From Microbacterium sp. H83 (GTDB lineage Bacteria > Actinomycetota > Actinomycetes > Actinomycetales > Microbacteriaceae), in assembly GCF_001650405.1 (NCBI RefSeq), contig NZ_LWCU01000056.1:53900-117899 (forward strand): a stretch of 64,000 nucleotides of DNA. The letters run 5' to 3'. This document shows positions 18,087 through 26,395 of this stretch, in pieces. The position numbers and the translations under genes were made by a program. Under the pieces are notes generated by a model that did not search any database, was not told the DNA's origin, and saw nothing but the letters and a program-made list of their open reading frames with translations. Position 1 is the stretch's first letter. Each line of letters starts with the position of its first letter.

Positions 18087-18122
18087 GATGCCCCGCCCCG
18101 ACAGAGTTCGGGACGGGGCATC
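18087..18122 (+). terminator. Hairpin terminator after the ABC exporter operon
   Basis: GATGCCCCGCCCC and GGGACGGGGCATC pair over 13 positions with one mismatch around a 10-nt loop. The hairpin lies 25 nt after the exporter stop, between convergent genes. Confidence 0.7.
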
Positions 18123-18231
18123 GTCGTCGGTGGGCGCGATCGGCGCGGACGGCGGCCTGGGTCCGGCGGGCGCGGTCGGCGCGCATGATCGGCGCGCGCG
18201 GCGACGGGTGCCGCTGGCAGGGAGCGCTCGG

Positions 18232-19782
18232 TCAGCGCTGGGCGTCCGTCACCCCGAACAGTTCCAGCGGGTGCGTCAGGCGCCACCACGGGCTGGGTCC
18301 GTCGACGTCCTCCGCCAGTGCCAGAGGGATCGTCACGGTGTTCAGGGGGCCGACGCTCGTGACCGTGCCGATCTCGTCGCCGGCCTCGCGGTGATCGCCG
18401 AGTTCGAACGTCGGCGTCACCTGCGCGTCGGCGCCGTTCCACAGGACGATCTCCGTGTCCTCGTCCGTGACGACGTCGACGCTGGTTCCCCAGATCGTCT
18501 CGACCGTGCCGATGACCGTGCCCTCGGGGATCGTCGGCTCCTGGGTCGTCAGGGCCGTCTCCACCTGGGCGAACAGCGCGCGCGTCTCGGCGAGGCGCTG
18601 CTCGTCGTCGCCCTGACCGAGCACGGCCGCGTACAGATGCACCGTCGTGTCGTCGACGGTGATGTCCTTCGCGGTGAGGAGATTCCAGCTCTCGTCGAGG
18701 GTGCCGGTCTTGACGCCGACGACGCCGGCATCCGCGAGCATCCCGTTCGTGTTCACGACGGTCCCGGCGCCGGGCAGATCGACCGCCGGCGTCCCCACGA
18801 TCTGGGCGAAGACCGGGTTCTCCATCGCGCGCTCGGCGAGCGCGACCAGGGCCTCCGGCGTCGCGGTGTTGCGGGCGTCGAAACCTGACGGCGTGACGAT
18901 CGTGATGCCGTCGAGGCCGCGCGAGTCCAGCCACGCCGCGGCGGCCTGGGTGAAGGCGGCCTCGGAGCCCCAGATCTCGCGCGCGAGGCGATCGATGTAG
19001 TTGTTCGCCGAACCCAGCAGGGTTCCCTGCAGCAGCTGATACTCGGAGAGCGTCCCGCCGACGGGCACGTCGAGTGCCGACTGATCGGAACGCCGATACT
19101 GCCAGTACGACAGGTTGTCGGCCCGGGTGAACGCGAACTCGGGCCCCTGCTCGCCGACCGCGAGGGGCATGCGATCCAGCACCATCAGGCTGGAGACGAC
19201 CTTGGTCACGCTCGCGATCGCCGCCTGATCGAGTGACGACGTCGTCGTCCCGAGTCCTCGGACGCCGACAGCGGCGCTGCCCTGCGCGGGCCACAGGATC
19301 TCCGCGACGGGCGCGACCGGTGCCGCGATCTCGACGGCCTGCACCGTCGGCGCGACCTCGTGCAGCGGCCACAGCAGCGTGGCGCCGGAGTAGGCGCCGA
19401 CGAGACCGATCAGGAGGCCGACCGGAACCAGGACGCCGGGACCGGCCGCGCGTGAGCGGAGCCTCGCGCCCTGCAGCACGGACGCCTCGCGCGGGCCGCG
19501 ATCCGCGTCGTCGATCTCGGCGGTCGCCGACCGTCGGCCGATGTCGGCCGTCTCCACCCAGGTGAGCGCGGTCGCACCGCGACCGGCCTCGGCCCAGCGG
19601 GCATCCGGCTCGAGCGCGGCTGCACCGTCGAGCCCGAGGCTGCGAGCGGCATCCGACCCCGCCGACCCAGCCGACCGGTCCGACGCATCCGCCGCGTCCG
19701 ACAGGGCCGTCGCATCCGACCCGTCCGACGGGTCCGACGCGTGCGCGGGCGAGGCGGCCTCGACGGAATCAGGAGCGGTCAC
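18232..19782 (-). CDS. D-alanyl-D-alanine carboxypeptidase-like serine hydrolase (peptidase S11)
   Basis: 516 residues from the GTG at 19782. A long, low-complexity cytoplasmic region (about 130 residues rich in Ser, Asp and Ala) precedes one membrane anchor (VLVPVGLLIGLVGAYSGATL). An extracytoplasmic penicillin-binding domain follows: SVTK (SxxK nucleophile) near residue 192, SAN in LLGSANNYIDR near 257, and KTG in VGVKTGTLDE near 357. It would trim peptidoglycan stem peptides. The active-site triad is complete, but the length and cytoplasmic tail are unusual. Another in-frame GTG at 19851 would add 23 residues; the start is uncertain because neither has a clear ribosome site. Confidence 0.82.
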   Translation of the reverse strand: MTAPDSVEAASPAHASDPSDGSDATALSDAADASDRSAGSAGSDAARSLGLDGAAALEPDARWAEAGRGATALTWVETADIGRRSATAEIDDADRGPREASVLQGARLRSRAAGPGVLVPVGLLIGLVGAYSGATLLWPLHEVAPTVQAVEIAAPVAPVAEILWPAQGSAAVGVRGLGTTTSSLDQAAIASVTKVVSSLMVLDRMPLAVGEQGPEFAFTRADNLSYWQYRRSDQSALDVPVGGTLSEYQLLQGTLLGSANNYIDRLAREIWGSEAAFTQAAAAWLDSRGLDGITIVTPSGFDARNTATPEALVALAERAMENPVFAQIVGTPAVDLPGAGTVVNTNGMLADAGVVGVKTGTLDESWNLLTAKDITVDDTTVHLYAAVLGQGDDEQRLAETRALFAQVETALTTQEPTIPEGTVIGTVETIWGTSVDVVTDEDTEIVLWNGADAQVTPTFELGDHREAGDEIGTVTSVGPLNTVTIPLALAEDVDGPSPWWRLTHPLELFGVTDAQR

Positions 19783-19871
19783 CTCATCACGGTACCCAAT
19801 GCGCGCCCAGAACCACGGCGTCTCCGCAGGAGCGCGCACGAGTGTCGGCACTGGGTAGAATCATCCGTACA

Positions 19872-19959
19872 ACCACGGGAGTCCGGCGAGCCGGGCTGAG
19901 AGGGAGCGAATCGCGCTTCGACCGTCGAACCTGATCTGGGTCATGCCAGCGCAGGGAGG
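19872..19959 (+). promoter_or_regulatory. TPP riboswitch (THI element)
   Basis: The conserved THI words are present in order: CACGGGAGTCC, then GGGCTGAGAGGG at 19893-19904, then GAACCTGATCTGGGTCATGCC at 19927-19947, then AGCGCAGGGAGG. It ends about 9 nt before the start codon of the ECF substrate component. Thiamine pyrophosphate binding would shut off the downstream importer, probably by hiding its ribosome site. Confidence 0.95.
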
Positions 19960-19967
19960 AGTCACTG

Positions 19968-20627
19968 ATGAGCACATCCACGTCCGGATCCGCCACCGGA
20001 TCCGCATCCGCCTCGACCACCCCGGCCGGAGGTCTCCGTCGCCCGGAGCTCTGGCGCTGGCGAGTGGTCGACATCGTCGTCGCGAGCGTCATCGCGGTCG
20101 CCTGCGCGATGATCTTCCTGCTCTGGAACGTCGGCTACGAGGTGCCGAGCAGCATCCTCAAGCCGCTGCTTCCCGGGGTGCAGGGCCTTCTCGCAGGTCC
20201 GTGGCTGATCGCGGGCGTGCTCGGAGCCCTCATCATCCGCAAGCCGGGCGCCGCGCTGTACACCGAGCTGGTGGCTGCGGTCATCTCCGCGCTCGTCGGC
20301 AATGCGTGGGGGCCGCTCACGATCGTCTCGGGCGTCGTCCAGGGCCTCGGCGCCGAGATCGTCTTCCTGCTGTTCCTCTACGGCGTCTGGCGTCTGCCCG
20401 TCGCGATGCTGGCCGGCGCCGGTGCGGGGCTCGCGTGCGGCATCAACGACCGCATCCTCTGGTACGCCGGAGCGGACACCCTCTTCACCTCCGTCTACAT
20501 CGCCTCGACGACCATCTCCGGAGCGATCATCGCCGGCCTCGGCGCGTGGCTGATCGCACGCGGCCTGGCCGCGACGGGGGCGCTCAGCCGCTTCGCCGCC
20601 GGGCGCGAGGTCACCGCACGCGTGTGA
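19968..20627 (+). CDS. ykoE: ECF transporter S component, YkoE family (HMP/thiamine precursor)
   Basis: Membrane substrate-binding subunit of an energy-coupling-factor importer for the thiamine pyrimidine precursor. The 219 residues have a short Ser/Thr/Gly-rich N-terminal tail and about five to six hydrophobic segments, with VGYEVPSSILKPLLPGVQGLLAGPW and KPGAALYTELVAAVISALVGNAWGP typical of YkoE. Substrate type is supported by the TPP riboswitch directly upstream and by the YkoD-like and YkoC-like genes downstream. The stop overlaps the next GTG start by 4 nt. Confidence 0.92.
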   Translation: MSTSTSGSATGSASASTTPAGGLRRPELWRWRVVDIVVASVIAVACAMIFLLWNVGYEVPSSILKPLLPGVQGLLAGPWLIAGVLGALIIRKPGAALYTELVAAVISALVGNAWGPLTIVSGVVQGLGAEIVFLLFLYGVWRLPVAMLAGAGAGLACGINDRILWYAGADTLFTSVYIASTTISGAIIAGLGAWLIARGLAATGALSRFAAGREVTARV

Positions 20628-22084
20628 GTCGCTCCACGACACCCGCCGCCCTCGACGCCCGCGGTTGGGGGTGGCGGTACGCGACGCGCCGGCGCTGGGC
20701 GGTGCGCGACATAGAGCTGCGCATCGAGCCGGGTGAGAGGGTGCTGCTGCTCGGGGCGTCCGGATCCGGCAAGTCCACGCTGCTGCAGGGGTTCGGAGGC
20801 GTGCTGGGCGGCGCGGACGAAGGCGAGTCCGAGGGCGCTCTGCTCGTCGACGGGCAGGCGCCGACGCAGGCGCGCGGTCGCGTCGGGATGGTGCTGCAGG
20901 ACCCCGACACGCAGACGATCCTCGCTCGCGTCGGCGACGACGTGGCGTTCGGATGCGAGAACCTCGGCGTGCCGCGCGACGAGATCTGGCCGCGGGTGCG
21001 CGCCGCGCTCGACGCGGTCGAGCTCGACGTCGACCTGGACCGATCGACCGCGGCCCTGTCGGGCGGGCAGAAGCAGCGCCTCGCGCTCGCCGGGGTCCTT
21101 GCGATGCGTCCCGGCGCCCTCCTGCTCGATGAGCCGACCGCGAATCTCGACCCTGAGGGAGTGCGGGAGGTGCGGAATGCGGTCGGTGCGGCGCTCGACG
21201 CCACCGGAGCGACCCTCGTCGTGATCGAGCACCGCATCGACGTCTGGCTGCCGCTCGTGACCCGCGTGGTCGTGCTGGGCGCCGGCGCGACCGGGACCGT
21301 CGTGCTCGCGGACGGGACCCCGGACGCCGTCCTGGGCGCGCGCGGCGACGAGCTCGCGGCATCCGGGGTGTGGGTGCCGGGGCATCCGCCGTCCGTGCCC
21401 CCTCCGCCCGCGCACGCACCGGGGGAGCTGCTGCTGCACGCCGACGCGCTGACCGTCGCGCGGCGCCGCGGGCTGCCGGTCGCCGGGCCCCTCGACGTGG
21501 AGGTGCGCGCGGGCGAGGCGCTGGGGATCACCGGGGTGAACGGAGCGGGCAAGTCGACGCTCGGTCTCACGCTCGCCGGTCTGCTCCCCGCGGAGAGCGG
21601 ACGCGTCAGGGCGACGACCGCGCTCGCCGGAGCGGACGGCCCCGATCCCTTCCGCTGGTCGTCGCGGGCGCTGCTCACCCGCATCGCCACCGTCATGCAG
21701 ACTCCCGAGCACCAGCTGCTCGCCACGACTGTGCGGGACGAGCTCGCCGTCGGCCCGCGCGCGCTCGGACTGCCGGAGGCCGAGGTGACGACCCGCATCG
21801 ACGAGCTGCTCGACCGCCTGCGGCTGCGACCCCTGGCCGACGCGAACCCGTACACGCTGTCCGGCGGAGAGAAGCGGCGCCTCACCGTGGCATCCGCGCT
21901 CGCCACCAGGCCCCGGATGCTGGTGCTCGACGAGCCGACGTTCGGGCAGGACGCGACGACCTGGGCGGAGCTCGTCGCGCTCATCGCCCGCCTCCGCGAC
22001 GAGGGCACCGCGATCGTGGCGATCAGCCACGATCAGGCGGTGCTGCACGCCCTGCACGCCCGCCGGGTGGAGGTCGGTCGATGA
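20624..22084 (+). CDS. ykoD: Duplicated ECF transporter ATPase (YkoD-like)
   Basis: 486 residues holding two complete ABC ATPase domains in one chain, as in B. subtilis YkoD. Domain 1: Walker A GASGSGKST near residue 45, signature LSGGQKQRLALAG, Walker B ALLLDEPTANLD. Domain 2: Walker A GVNGAGKST near 305, signature LSGGEKRRLTVAS, Walker B MLVLDEPTFGQD. Both catalytic glutamates are present. It energises uptake by YkoE through the transmembrane coupling protein encoded next. The GTG start is set by the GTGA overlap with ykoE. Confidence 0.92.
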   Translation: MSRSTTPAALDARGWGWRYATRRRWAVRDIELRIEPGERVLLLGASGSGKSTLLQGFGGVLGGADEGESEGALLVDGQAPTQARGRVGMVLQDPDTQTILARVGDDVAFGCENLGVPRDEIWPRVRAALDAVELDVDLDRSTAALSGGQKQRLALAGVLAMRPGALLLDEPTANLDPEGVREVRNAVGAALDATGATLVVIEHRIDVWLPLVTRVVVLGAGATGTVVLADGTPDAVLGARGDELAASGVWVPGHPPSVPPPPAHAPGELLLHADALTVARRRGLPVAGPLDVEVRAGEALGITGVNGAGKSTLGLTLAGLLPAESGRVRATTALAGADGPDPFRWSSRALLTRIATVMQTPEHQLLATTVRDELAVGPRALGLPEAEVTTRIDELLDRLRLRPLADANPYTLSGGEKRRLTVASALATRPRMLVLDEPTFGQDATTWAELVALIARLRDEGTAIVAISHDQAVLHALHARRVEVGR

Positions 22085-22878
22085 TCGATCCGCTCACTGC
22101 GCGCGTCGAGCGGTCCGGGCCGATCGCCCCCCGTTCCGCCCTCGCGAAGCTCGCGGCCGCGCTGCTCATCGCCCTGCCTCTCGTGCTCACGATCGACGTC
22201 GTGTCGGCATCCGTCGCGCTGCTCCTCGAGATCCCGCTGCTGCTGTTCGCCGGTGTGCGCGCGCGGGAGTTCTGGACGAGGACGGCGGTGCTGTGGATCG
22301 CGGCTCCGCTGAGCGCGGTGACCATCGCCCTCTACGGCGCGACGAGCGGCGCCGTCCACTTCGAGTGGCTGGTGATGCGGGTGAGCGACGGGTCGCTGGC
22401 GCTCGCCGCCGCGACGGCCGTGCGCGTGCTCGCGATCGGCCTTCCCGCAGTGGTGCTCTTCCTCACCGTCGACCCGACCGACCTCGCCGACGACCTGGCG
22501 CAGCGTCTGCGACTGCCGTCGCGCTTCGTCGTCGGCGCCCTCGCCGGGATGCGGATGCTCGGGCTGCTCGCCGACGACTGGCGCGCGCTCGGGCTCGCGC
22601 GGCGCGCGCGGGGCGTCGCCGACGTGGGGCGGATCCGGCGCGCGTTCGGCATGGCGTTCGCCCTCTTCGTCCTCGCGATCCGTCGCGGATCGTCGCTCGC
22701 CACCGCGATGGAGGCGCGCGGCTTCGGGGGCACCGGCGACCGGTCGTGGGCGCGCGAGTCCCGCTGGGATGCGAGGGACACGACGCTCGTCGCGCTCGCA
22801 GCCCTCATCCCCGCGCTCGCGATCGCGAGCGCGGTCGTGACCGGAGCGTGGAACTTCATCCTGGGCCCGTCGGTCTGA
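22081..22878 (+). CDS. ykoC: ECF transporter transmembrane coupling protein (EcfT/YkoC)
   Basis: 265 residues, overlapping the ATPase gene by 4 nt. There are about five hydrophobic segments and two cytoplasmic coupling helices with Ala-Arg-Gly signatures, LGLARRARGVADV and ATAMEARGFGG, that dock into the two ATPase domains. It completes the YkoE-D-C thiamine-precursor importer. The YkoF-like thiamine-binding protein of some operons is absent. Confidence 0.9.
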   Translation: MIDPLTARVERSGPIAPRSALAKLAAALLIALPLVLTIDVVSASVALLLEIPLLLFAGVRAREFWTRTAVLWIAAPLSAVTIALYGATSGAVHFEWLVMRVSDGSLALAAATAVRVLAIGLPAVVLFLTVDPTDLADDLAQRLRLPSRFVVGALAGMRMLGLLADDWRALGLARRARGVADVGRIRRAFGMAFALFVLAIRRGSSLATAMEARGFGGTGDRSWARESRWDARDTTLVALAALIPALAIASAVVTGAWNFILGPSV

Positions 22879-22881
22879 CAG

Positions 22882-22913
22882 GGCATCTTCAGCTTTCTCA
22901 TAGCTGGAATGCC
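22882..22913 (+). terminator. Hairpin after the thiamine-precursor importer operon
   Basis: GGCAT/ATGCC plus TTCAGCT/AGCTGGA form a near-complete stem around a TTCTCAT loop, 4 nt after the ykoC stop. It is a likely terminator separating the ECF operon from the TerC leader. Confidence 0.55.
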
Positions 22914-22938
22914 GATGTATTCGGTAGCATCGAGTGAA

Positions 22939-23036
22939 CCCAAGGGGAGTACTCCACCACGGGCGGCTCGTCATTACGGATGTCCCTGCATCCCGGGTCC
23001 CCGGTCCTCGTCCACGAGGATGGAGAAGACCTTGAC
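22939..23036 (+). promoter_or_regulatory. Probable yybP-ykoY (manganese) riboswitch
   Basis: The leader contains AAGGGGAGTACTCC at 22942-22955, matching the conserved GGGGAGUAG loop, and GGAGAAGACCTTG at 23022-23034, matching the second conserved GCGAGACC loop. Short stems lie between them (GGTCCTCGTCC/ACGAGGA). This motif binds Mn2+ and often controls TerC/Alx-type proteins, which is the next gene here. About 38 nt separate it from the ATG. I could not test the fold. Confidence 0.72.
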
Positions 23037-23071
23037 GTCGACATCGTCACGCCATCGTCTCGGAGCACCCA

Positions 23072-24100
23072 GTGAACATCACCCCCCTCGTGTGGATCAT
23101 CACGATCGCCGTCACCATCGCGTTCTTCGTGTACGAGTTCTTCGCGCACGTCCGCAAGCCGCATGAGCCGACCATCGGCGAGTCCGCGCGCTGGTCGGCC
23201 TTCTACATCGGCCTCGCCCTGCTGTTCGGCGTCGGCGTCGGCGCCGTGTCCGGGTGGACGTACGGCGGCGAGTACTTCGCCGGCTATCTCACCGAGAAGG
23301 CGCTGTCCATCGACAACCTCTTCGTCTTCCTCATCGTGATGGCGGGCTTCGCGGTGCCGCGGATCTATCAGCAGAAGGTGCTGATGATCGGCATCGTCAT
23401 CGCGCTCATCATGCGCGGTGGATTCATCGCACTCGGCGCGACGCTCATCGAGAACTTCTCCTGGATCTTCTACCTCTTCGGCGCGCTGCTGCTGTTCCTC
23501 GCCTACCGCCAGGCCTTCGCGGAGGGTGACCACAACCCCGCCAACGGCCGCTTCATGCGCTTCGTGCGCCGCATCCTGCCGATCAGCGACGACTACAACG
23601 GCGACCGTCTCACCGTCAAGCGTGACGGCAAGCGCTTCTTCACGCCGATGTTCCTCGTGATCATCGCGATCGGCTTCGTCGACCTCATCTTCGCCGTCGA
23701 CTCGATCCCCGCGATCTACGGACTCACCGAGGAGGCGTACATCGTCTTCACGGCCAACGCCTTCGCGCTCATGGGTCTGCGCCAGCTGTACTTCCTCATC
23801 GGCGGTCTGCTCGAGCGCCTCGTGTACCTGGCTCAGGGCCTCGCCGTGATCCTCGCCTTCATCGGCGTCAAGCTCGTGCTCCACGCGATGCACGTCAACG
23901 AGCTCCCGTTCATCAATGGCGGCGAGCCGATGCTGTGGGCCCCGGAGATCCCGATCTGGTTCTCCCTCGTGTTCATCGGCGCCACGATCGCCGTGGCCAC
24001 GATCGCGAGCCTCGCGAAGACCCGCAAGGACGACCGCCGCGCGGCCCTCGACTCCACCTCCGGCACCCTCACCACCGACACAGAGAAGGAACACTCGTGA
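23072..24100 (+). CDS. TerC/Alx family integral membrane protein
   Basis: 342 residues with about eight to nine membrane segments. Typical TerC motifs with acidic residues in the membrane are LTEKALSIDNLFVFLIVM and FVDLIFAVDSIPAIYGLTEE. The family includes E. coli Alx, linked to manganese export and metal loading of exported enzymes. The probable manganese riboswitch upstream fits a role in Mn2+ homeostasis. The C-terminal 25 residues are Arg/Asp/Thr-rich and cytoplasmic. The gene for a CNNM/CorC protein follows, which may act in the same ion balance. Confidence 0.9.
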   Translation: MNITPLVWIITIAVTIAFFVYEFFAHVRKPHEPTIGESARWSAFYIGLALLFGVGVGAVSGWTYGGEYFAGYLTEKALSIDNLFVFLIVMAGFAVPRIYQQKVLMIGIVIALIMRGGFIALGATLIENFSWIFYLFGALLLFLAYRQAFAEGDHNPANGRFMRFVRRILPISDDYNGDRLTVKRDGKRFFTPMFLVIIAIGFVDLIFAVDSIPAIYGLTEEAYIVFTANAFALMGLRQLYFLIGGLLERLVYLAQGLAVILAFIGVKLVLHAMHVNELPFINGGEPMLWAPEIPIWFSLVFIGATIAVATIASLAKTRKDDRRAALDSTSGTLTTDTEKEHS

Positions 24101-24195
24101 ACCAGTCGCGCCGCTCCGACGCGTCCGCAGACCCCGATAGACCCGGCGCCCGAACGACCTCGGGCACCACTCCTCCCTGCGAGGTGACCCGCTGA
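24097..24195 (+). CDS. Possible 32-residue coupling ORF between terC-like and CorC-like genes
   Basis: A GTG overlapping the TerC stop (GTGA) opens a 32-codon frame whose TGA overlaps the next ATG (TGATG). The predicted peptide is Arg/Ser/Thr/Pro-rich without recognisable features. Perfect overlap on both sides suggests it could couple translation of the two flanking genes, but it may simply be an untranslated gap. No homologue is known to me. Confidence 0.3.
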   Translation: MNQSRRSDASADPDRPGARTTSGTTPPCEVTR

Positions 24196-25508
24196 TGGGC
24201 GACCTCGTCTGGAACATCGCTCTCGTCATCGTGTTCGTGCTCGTCGGCGGCGTCTTCGCCGCCACGGAGATGGCGCTCGTCACGCTGCGCGAGAGCCAGA
24301 TCAACGCGATCGCCGCCCGCGGCCGCCGCGGCCAGAAGGTCGCGGGGCTCGCACGGAACCCCAACACCTTCCTCTCGGCCGTGCAGATCGGCGTCACGGT
24401 GGCGGGCTTCGCCTCCGCCGCCTACGGCGCGACGTCGATCGCCCCGTCGGTCGCGCCGCTGTTCACGCAGCTCGGCGTCGCCGAGCCGCTGGCGCTGACG
24501 CTCGCCACCGTGCTGCTGACGCTCGTGATCGCGTACCTGTCCCTGGTGCTCGGCGAGCTCGTGCCGAAGCGCCTCGCGATCCAGCGCAACGCGCAGTTCG
24601 CCTATGCGGTCGCGCCGGTGCTCGACGGCTTCGCCACCGTGATGCGGCCGGTGATCTGGCTGCTGTCGGTGTCGACCAACGCGCTCGTGCGCCTGCTCGG
24701 CGGCGATCCGCACAAGACCGCCGACGAGCTCAGCGAGGAGGAGCTCCGCGACATCGTCGCGACGCACCAGAGCCTCCCCGACGACGAACGGCGCATCCTC
24801 GACGACGTGCTGTCGCTGCGCGACCGTCAGGTCAGCGAGGTCATGCGGCCACGGCCCGAGGTCGTCGCGCTCGACGGCGCGGCGACCCTTGCTGAGGCGA
24901 TGGCGCAGGCCAGGGAGCTGCCCTTCTCGCGGTACCCCGTGGTCGACAAGTCGCTCGACGACATCGTGGGCTTCGTCCACGTGCGCGATCTCTTCGAGGC
25001 CGCCGTCGAGGACTCGGGCCGCCCGGTGTCGCAGCTCATGCGCCCGGTCGAGTACCTGCCCTCCACCGCCCGCGTGCTGCCGACGCTGACGCGCCTGCGC
25101 GCCGAGGGGCATCACATCGCCGTGGTCGTCGACGAGTACGGCGGCACCGACGGCATCGTCACCCTCGAGGACCTCGTGGAGGAGGTCGTCGGCGAGATCT
25201 TCGACGAGTACGACGCGGAGGAGCGGATGCCGGATGCCGGCGGCGCTCTCGACGGCCGTCTCAACCTGCAGGACTTCGCCGAGATCACCGGCATCGCCCT
25301 GCCCCGAGGAGCCTCCGACACCGTCGCCGGGTTCGTCACCGAGATGCTCGGTCGCCTCGCCGTCGTCGGCGACGCGGTCGATGTGCCCGGAGCGACGATC
25401 CACGTGACCGCGGTCGACCGGCGACGGATCGCCGAGATCCGCGTCACGGTGCACGAGGAGTCGGACGCCGGCGGCGGGGCCGCCGCGGCGGCAGCCGTCG
25501 GCGACTGA
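24195..25508 (+). CDS. Hemolysin-family CNNM/CorC protein with CBS domains
   Basis: 437 residues. An N-terminal CNNM transmembrane domain (residues 1-145, with FAATEMALVTLRESQINAIAA and VLGELVPKRLAIQRN) is followed by a CBS pair (about 200-325, with VSEVMRPRPEVVALD and VVDEYGGTDGIVTLEDLVEEVVGEI). The C-terminal CorC_HlyC domain (about 335-425) includes GRLNLQDFAEITGIALP. Proteins of this type export Mg2+ or related divalent cations, or sense their level. Despite the old name they are not established haemolysins. Location after a TerC protein with a manganese riboswitch suggests a shared divalent-metal function. Confidence 0.9.
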   Translation: MGDLVWNIALVIVFVLVGGVFAATEMALVTLRESQINAIAARGRRGQKVAGLARNPNTFLSAVQIGVTVAGFASAAYGATSIAPSVAPLFTQLGVAEPLALTLATVLLTLVIAYLSLVLGELVPKRLAIQRNAQFAYAVAPVLDGFATVMRPVIWLLSVSTNALVRLLGGDPHKTADELSEEELRDIVATHQSLPDDERRILDDVLSLRDRQVSEVMRPRPEVVALDGAATLAEAMAQARELPFSRYPVVDKSLDDIVGFVHVRDLFEAAVEDSGRPVSQLMRPVEYLPSTARVLPTLTRLRAEGHHIAVVVDEYGGTDGIVTLEDLVEEVVGEIFDEYDAEERMPDAGGALDGRLNLQDFAEITGIALPRGASDTVAGFVTEMLGRLAVVGDAVDVPGATIHVTAVDRRRIAEIRVTVHEESDAGGGAAAAAAVGD

Positions 25509-25516
25509 CCCGAGGC

Positions 25517-26242
25517 TCAGGTCTCGTTCCAGAGCCGGCGATAGTACGCGAGGCGCTCGCGGTCGGGCTCGACGCCGTACGCCTCGATGAGCAGATCCTC
25601 CCACCCGGGACCGTGGTTCCACACGGTGCTCATCGAGGCGACGGCGATGTCGGCCCACCGGTCGGCAGCGCCGAGCGCGGCGAGATCGACGTGCGCGACG
25701 GGCCGCCCGTCGTCGTCGAGCAGGGTGTTGGGCATGCAGGCGTCGCCGTGGCACACCACCAGCCGATCGATCGGCGGCGGCGCGCGGAGGTCGTCGGGCA
25801 CGTCGATGCCGCGGACGGCGGCGTTCGCGATGCGGGACGCCGGGTCCCAGGTCCAGCGGCACTCGTCGACGGGCAGGGCGTCGTGCAGTGCGCGCAGCCC
25901 TGCCCCCACCGCCCGCACGGCCGTCTCCGGGTGATCGCGCCACCGCGGATCGACCGCGCTGAGTGCGGGGACGGCCGCGGTGACGAGCCACTCGTGCGCG
26001 GCATCCTCGCCCTGGTCCCTGACCTCGGGCACCGCGATCCAGCGCCCGGCCCACCGCATCCGCTCGGCCTCGTCGCGCATGTTCGCCTCGGCGTCGCGCG
26101 GGCCCCACTTGATGAAGCGGCCGTCGTCGGTGCGGAACGTGAGGCCGCCGATGCCGTTGCGCCAGACCGGGGTCAGTCCAGCCCCGGCCGCGAGAGAGCG
26201 CACCACCGGCGGCACCGCTGTCGAGGCCAGGGGGATGCTCAT
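25517..26242 (-). CDS. Aminoglycoside 3'-phosphotransferase-like kinase
   Basis: 241 residues. The APH fold is recognisable from GIGGLTFRTDDGRFIKWGPR (nucleotide-binding strand with Lys), the catalytic segment VVCHGDACMPNTLLD near residue 163 (HGDxxxxN), and the metal-binding Asp in AHVDLAALG near 183. It resembles APH(3') enzymes but belongs to a broad family that also phosphorylates other small molecules, so resistance is not established. The ATG at 26242 has GGAGG only 1 nt away; a GTG at 26257 is an alternative. It converges on the CorC-like gene. Confidence 0.8.
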   Translation of the reverse strand: MSIPLASTAVPPVVRSLAAGAGLTPVWRNGIGGLTFRTDDGRFIKWGPRDAEANMRDEAERMRWAGRWIAVPEVRDQGEDAAHEWLVTAAVPALSAVDPRWRDHPETAVRAVGAGLRALHDALPVDECRWTWDPASRIANAAVRGIDVPDDLRAPPPIDRLVVCHGDACMPNTLLDDDGRPVAHVDLAALGAADRWADIAVASMSTVWNHGPGWEDLLIEAYGVEPDRERLAYYRRLWNET

Positions 26243-26395
26243 GCCTCCAGCCAACACCGTCGGGAGATGTCGCACCAGCGAACGTATATCGGAATGCGAA
26301 TATTCTCTCGGTTCCGCCTGCTCGTCTGCGGTTAGTGTCGGTCCCGGTCGCCGTCGGCGGCCGCCTTCCATCACATCGACACACCAGAGGTATCC

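Noticed and set aside
15788..19372. A 1194-codon open frame on the minus strand across the ABC exporter
   Set aside because: Antisense shadow of the exporter subunit and of the carboxypeptidase; no family features.
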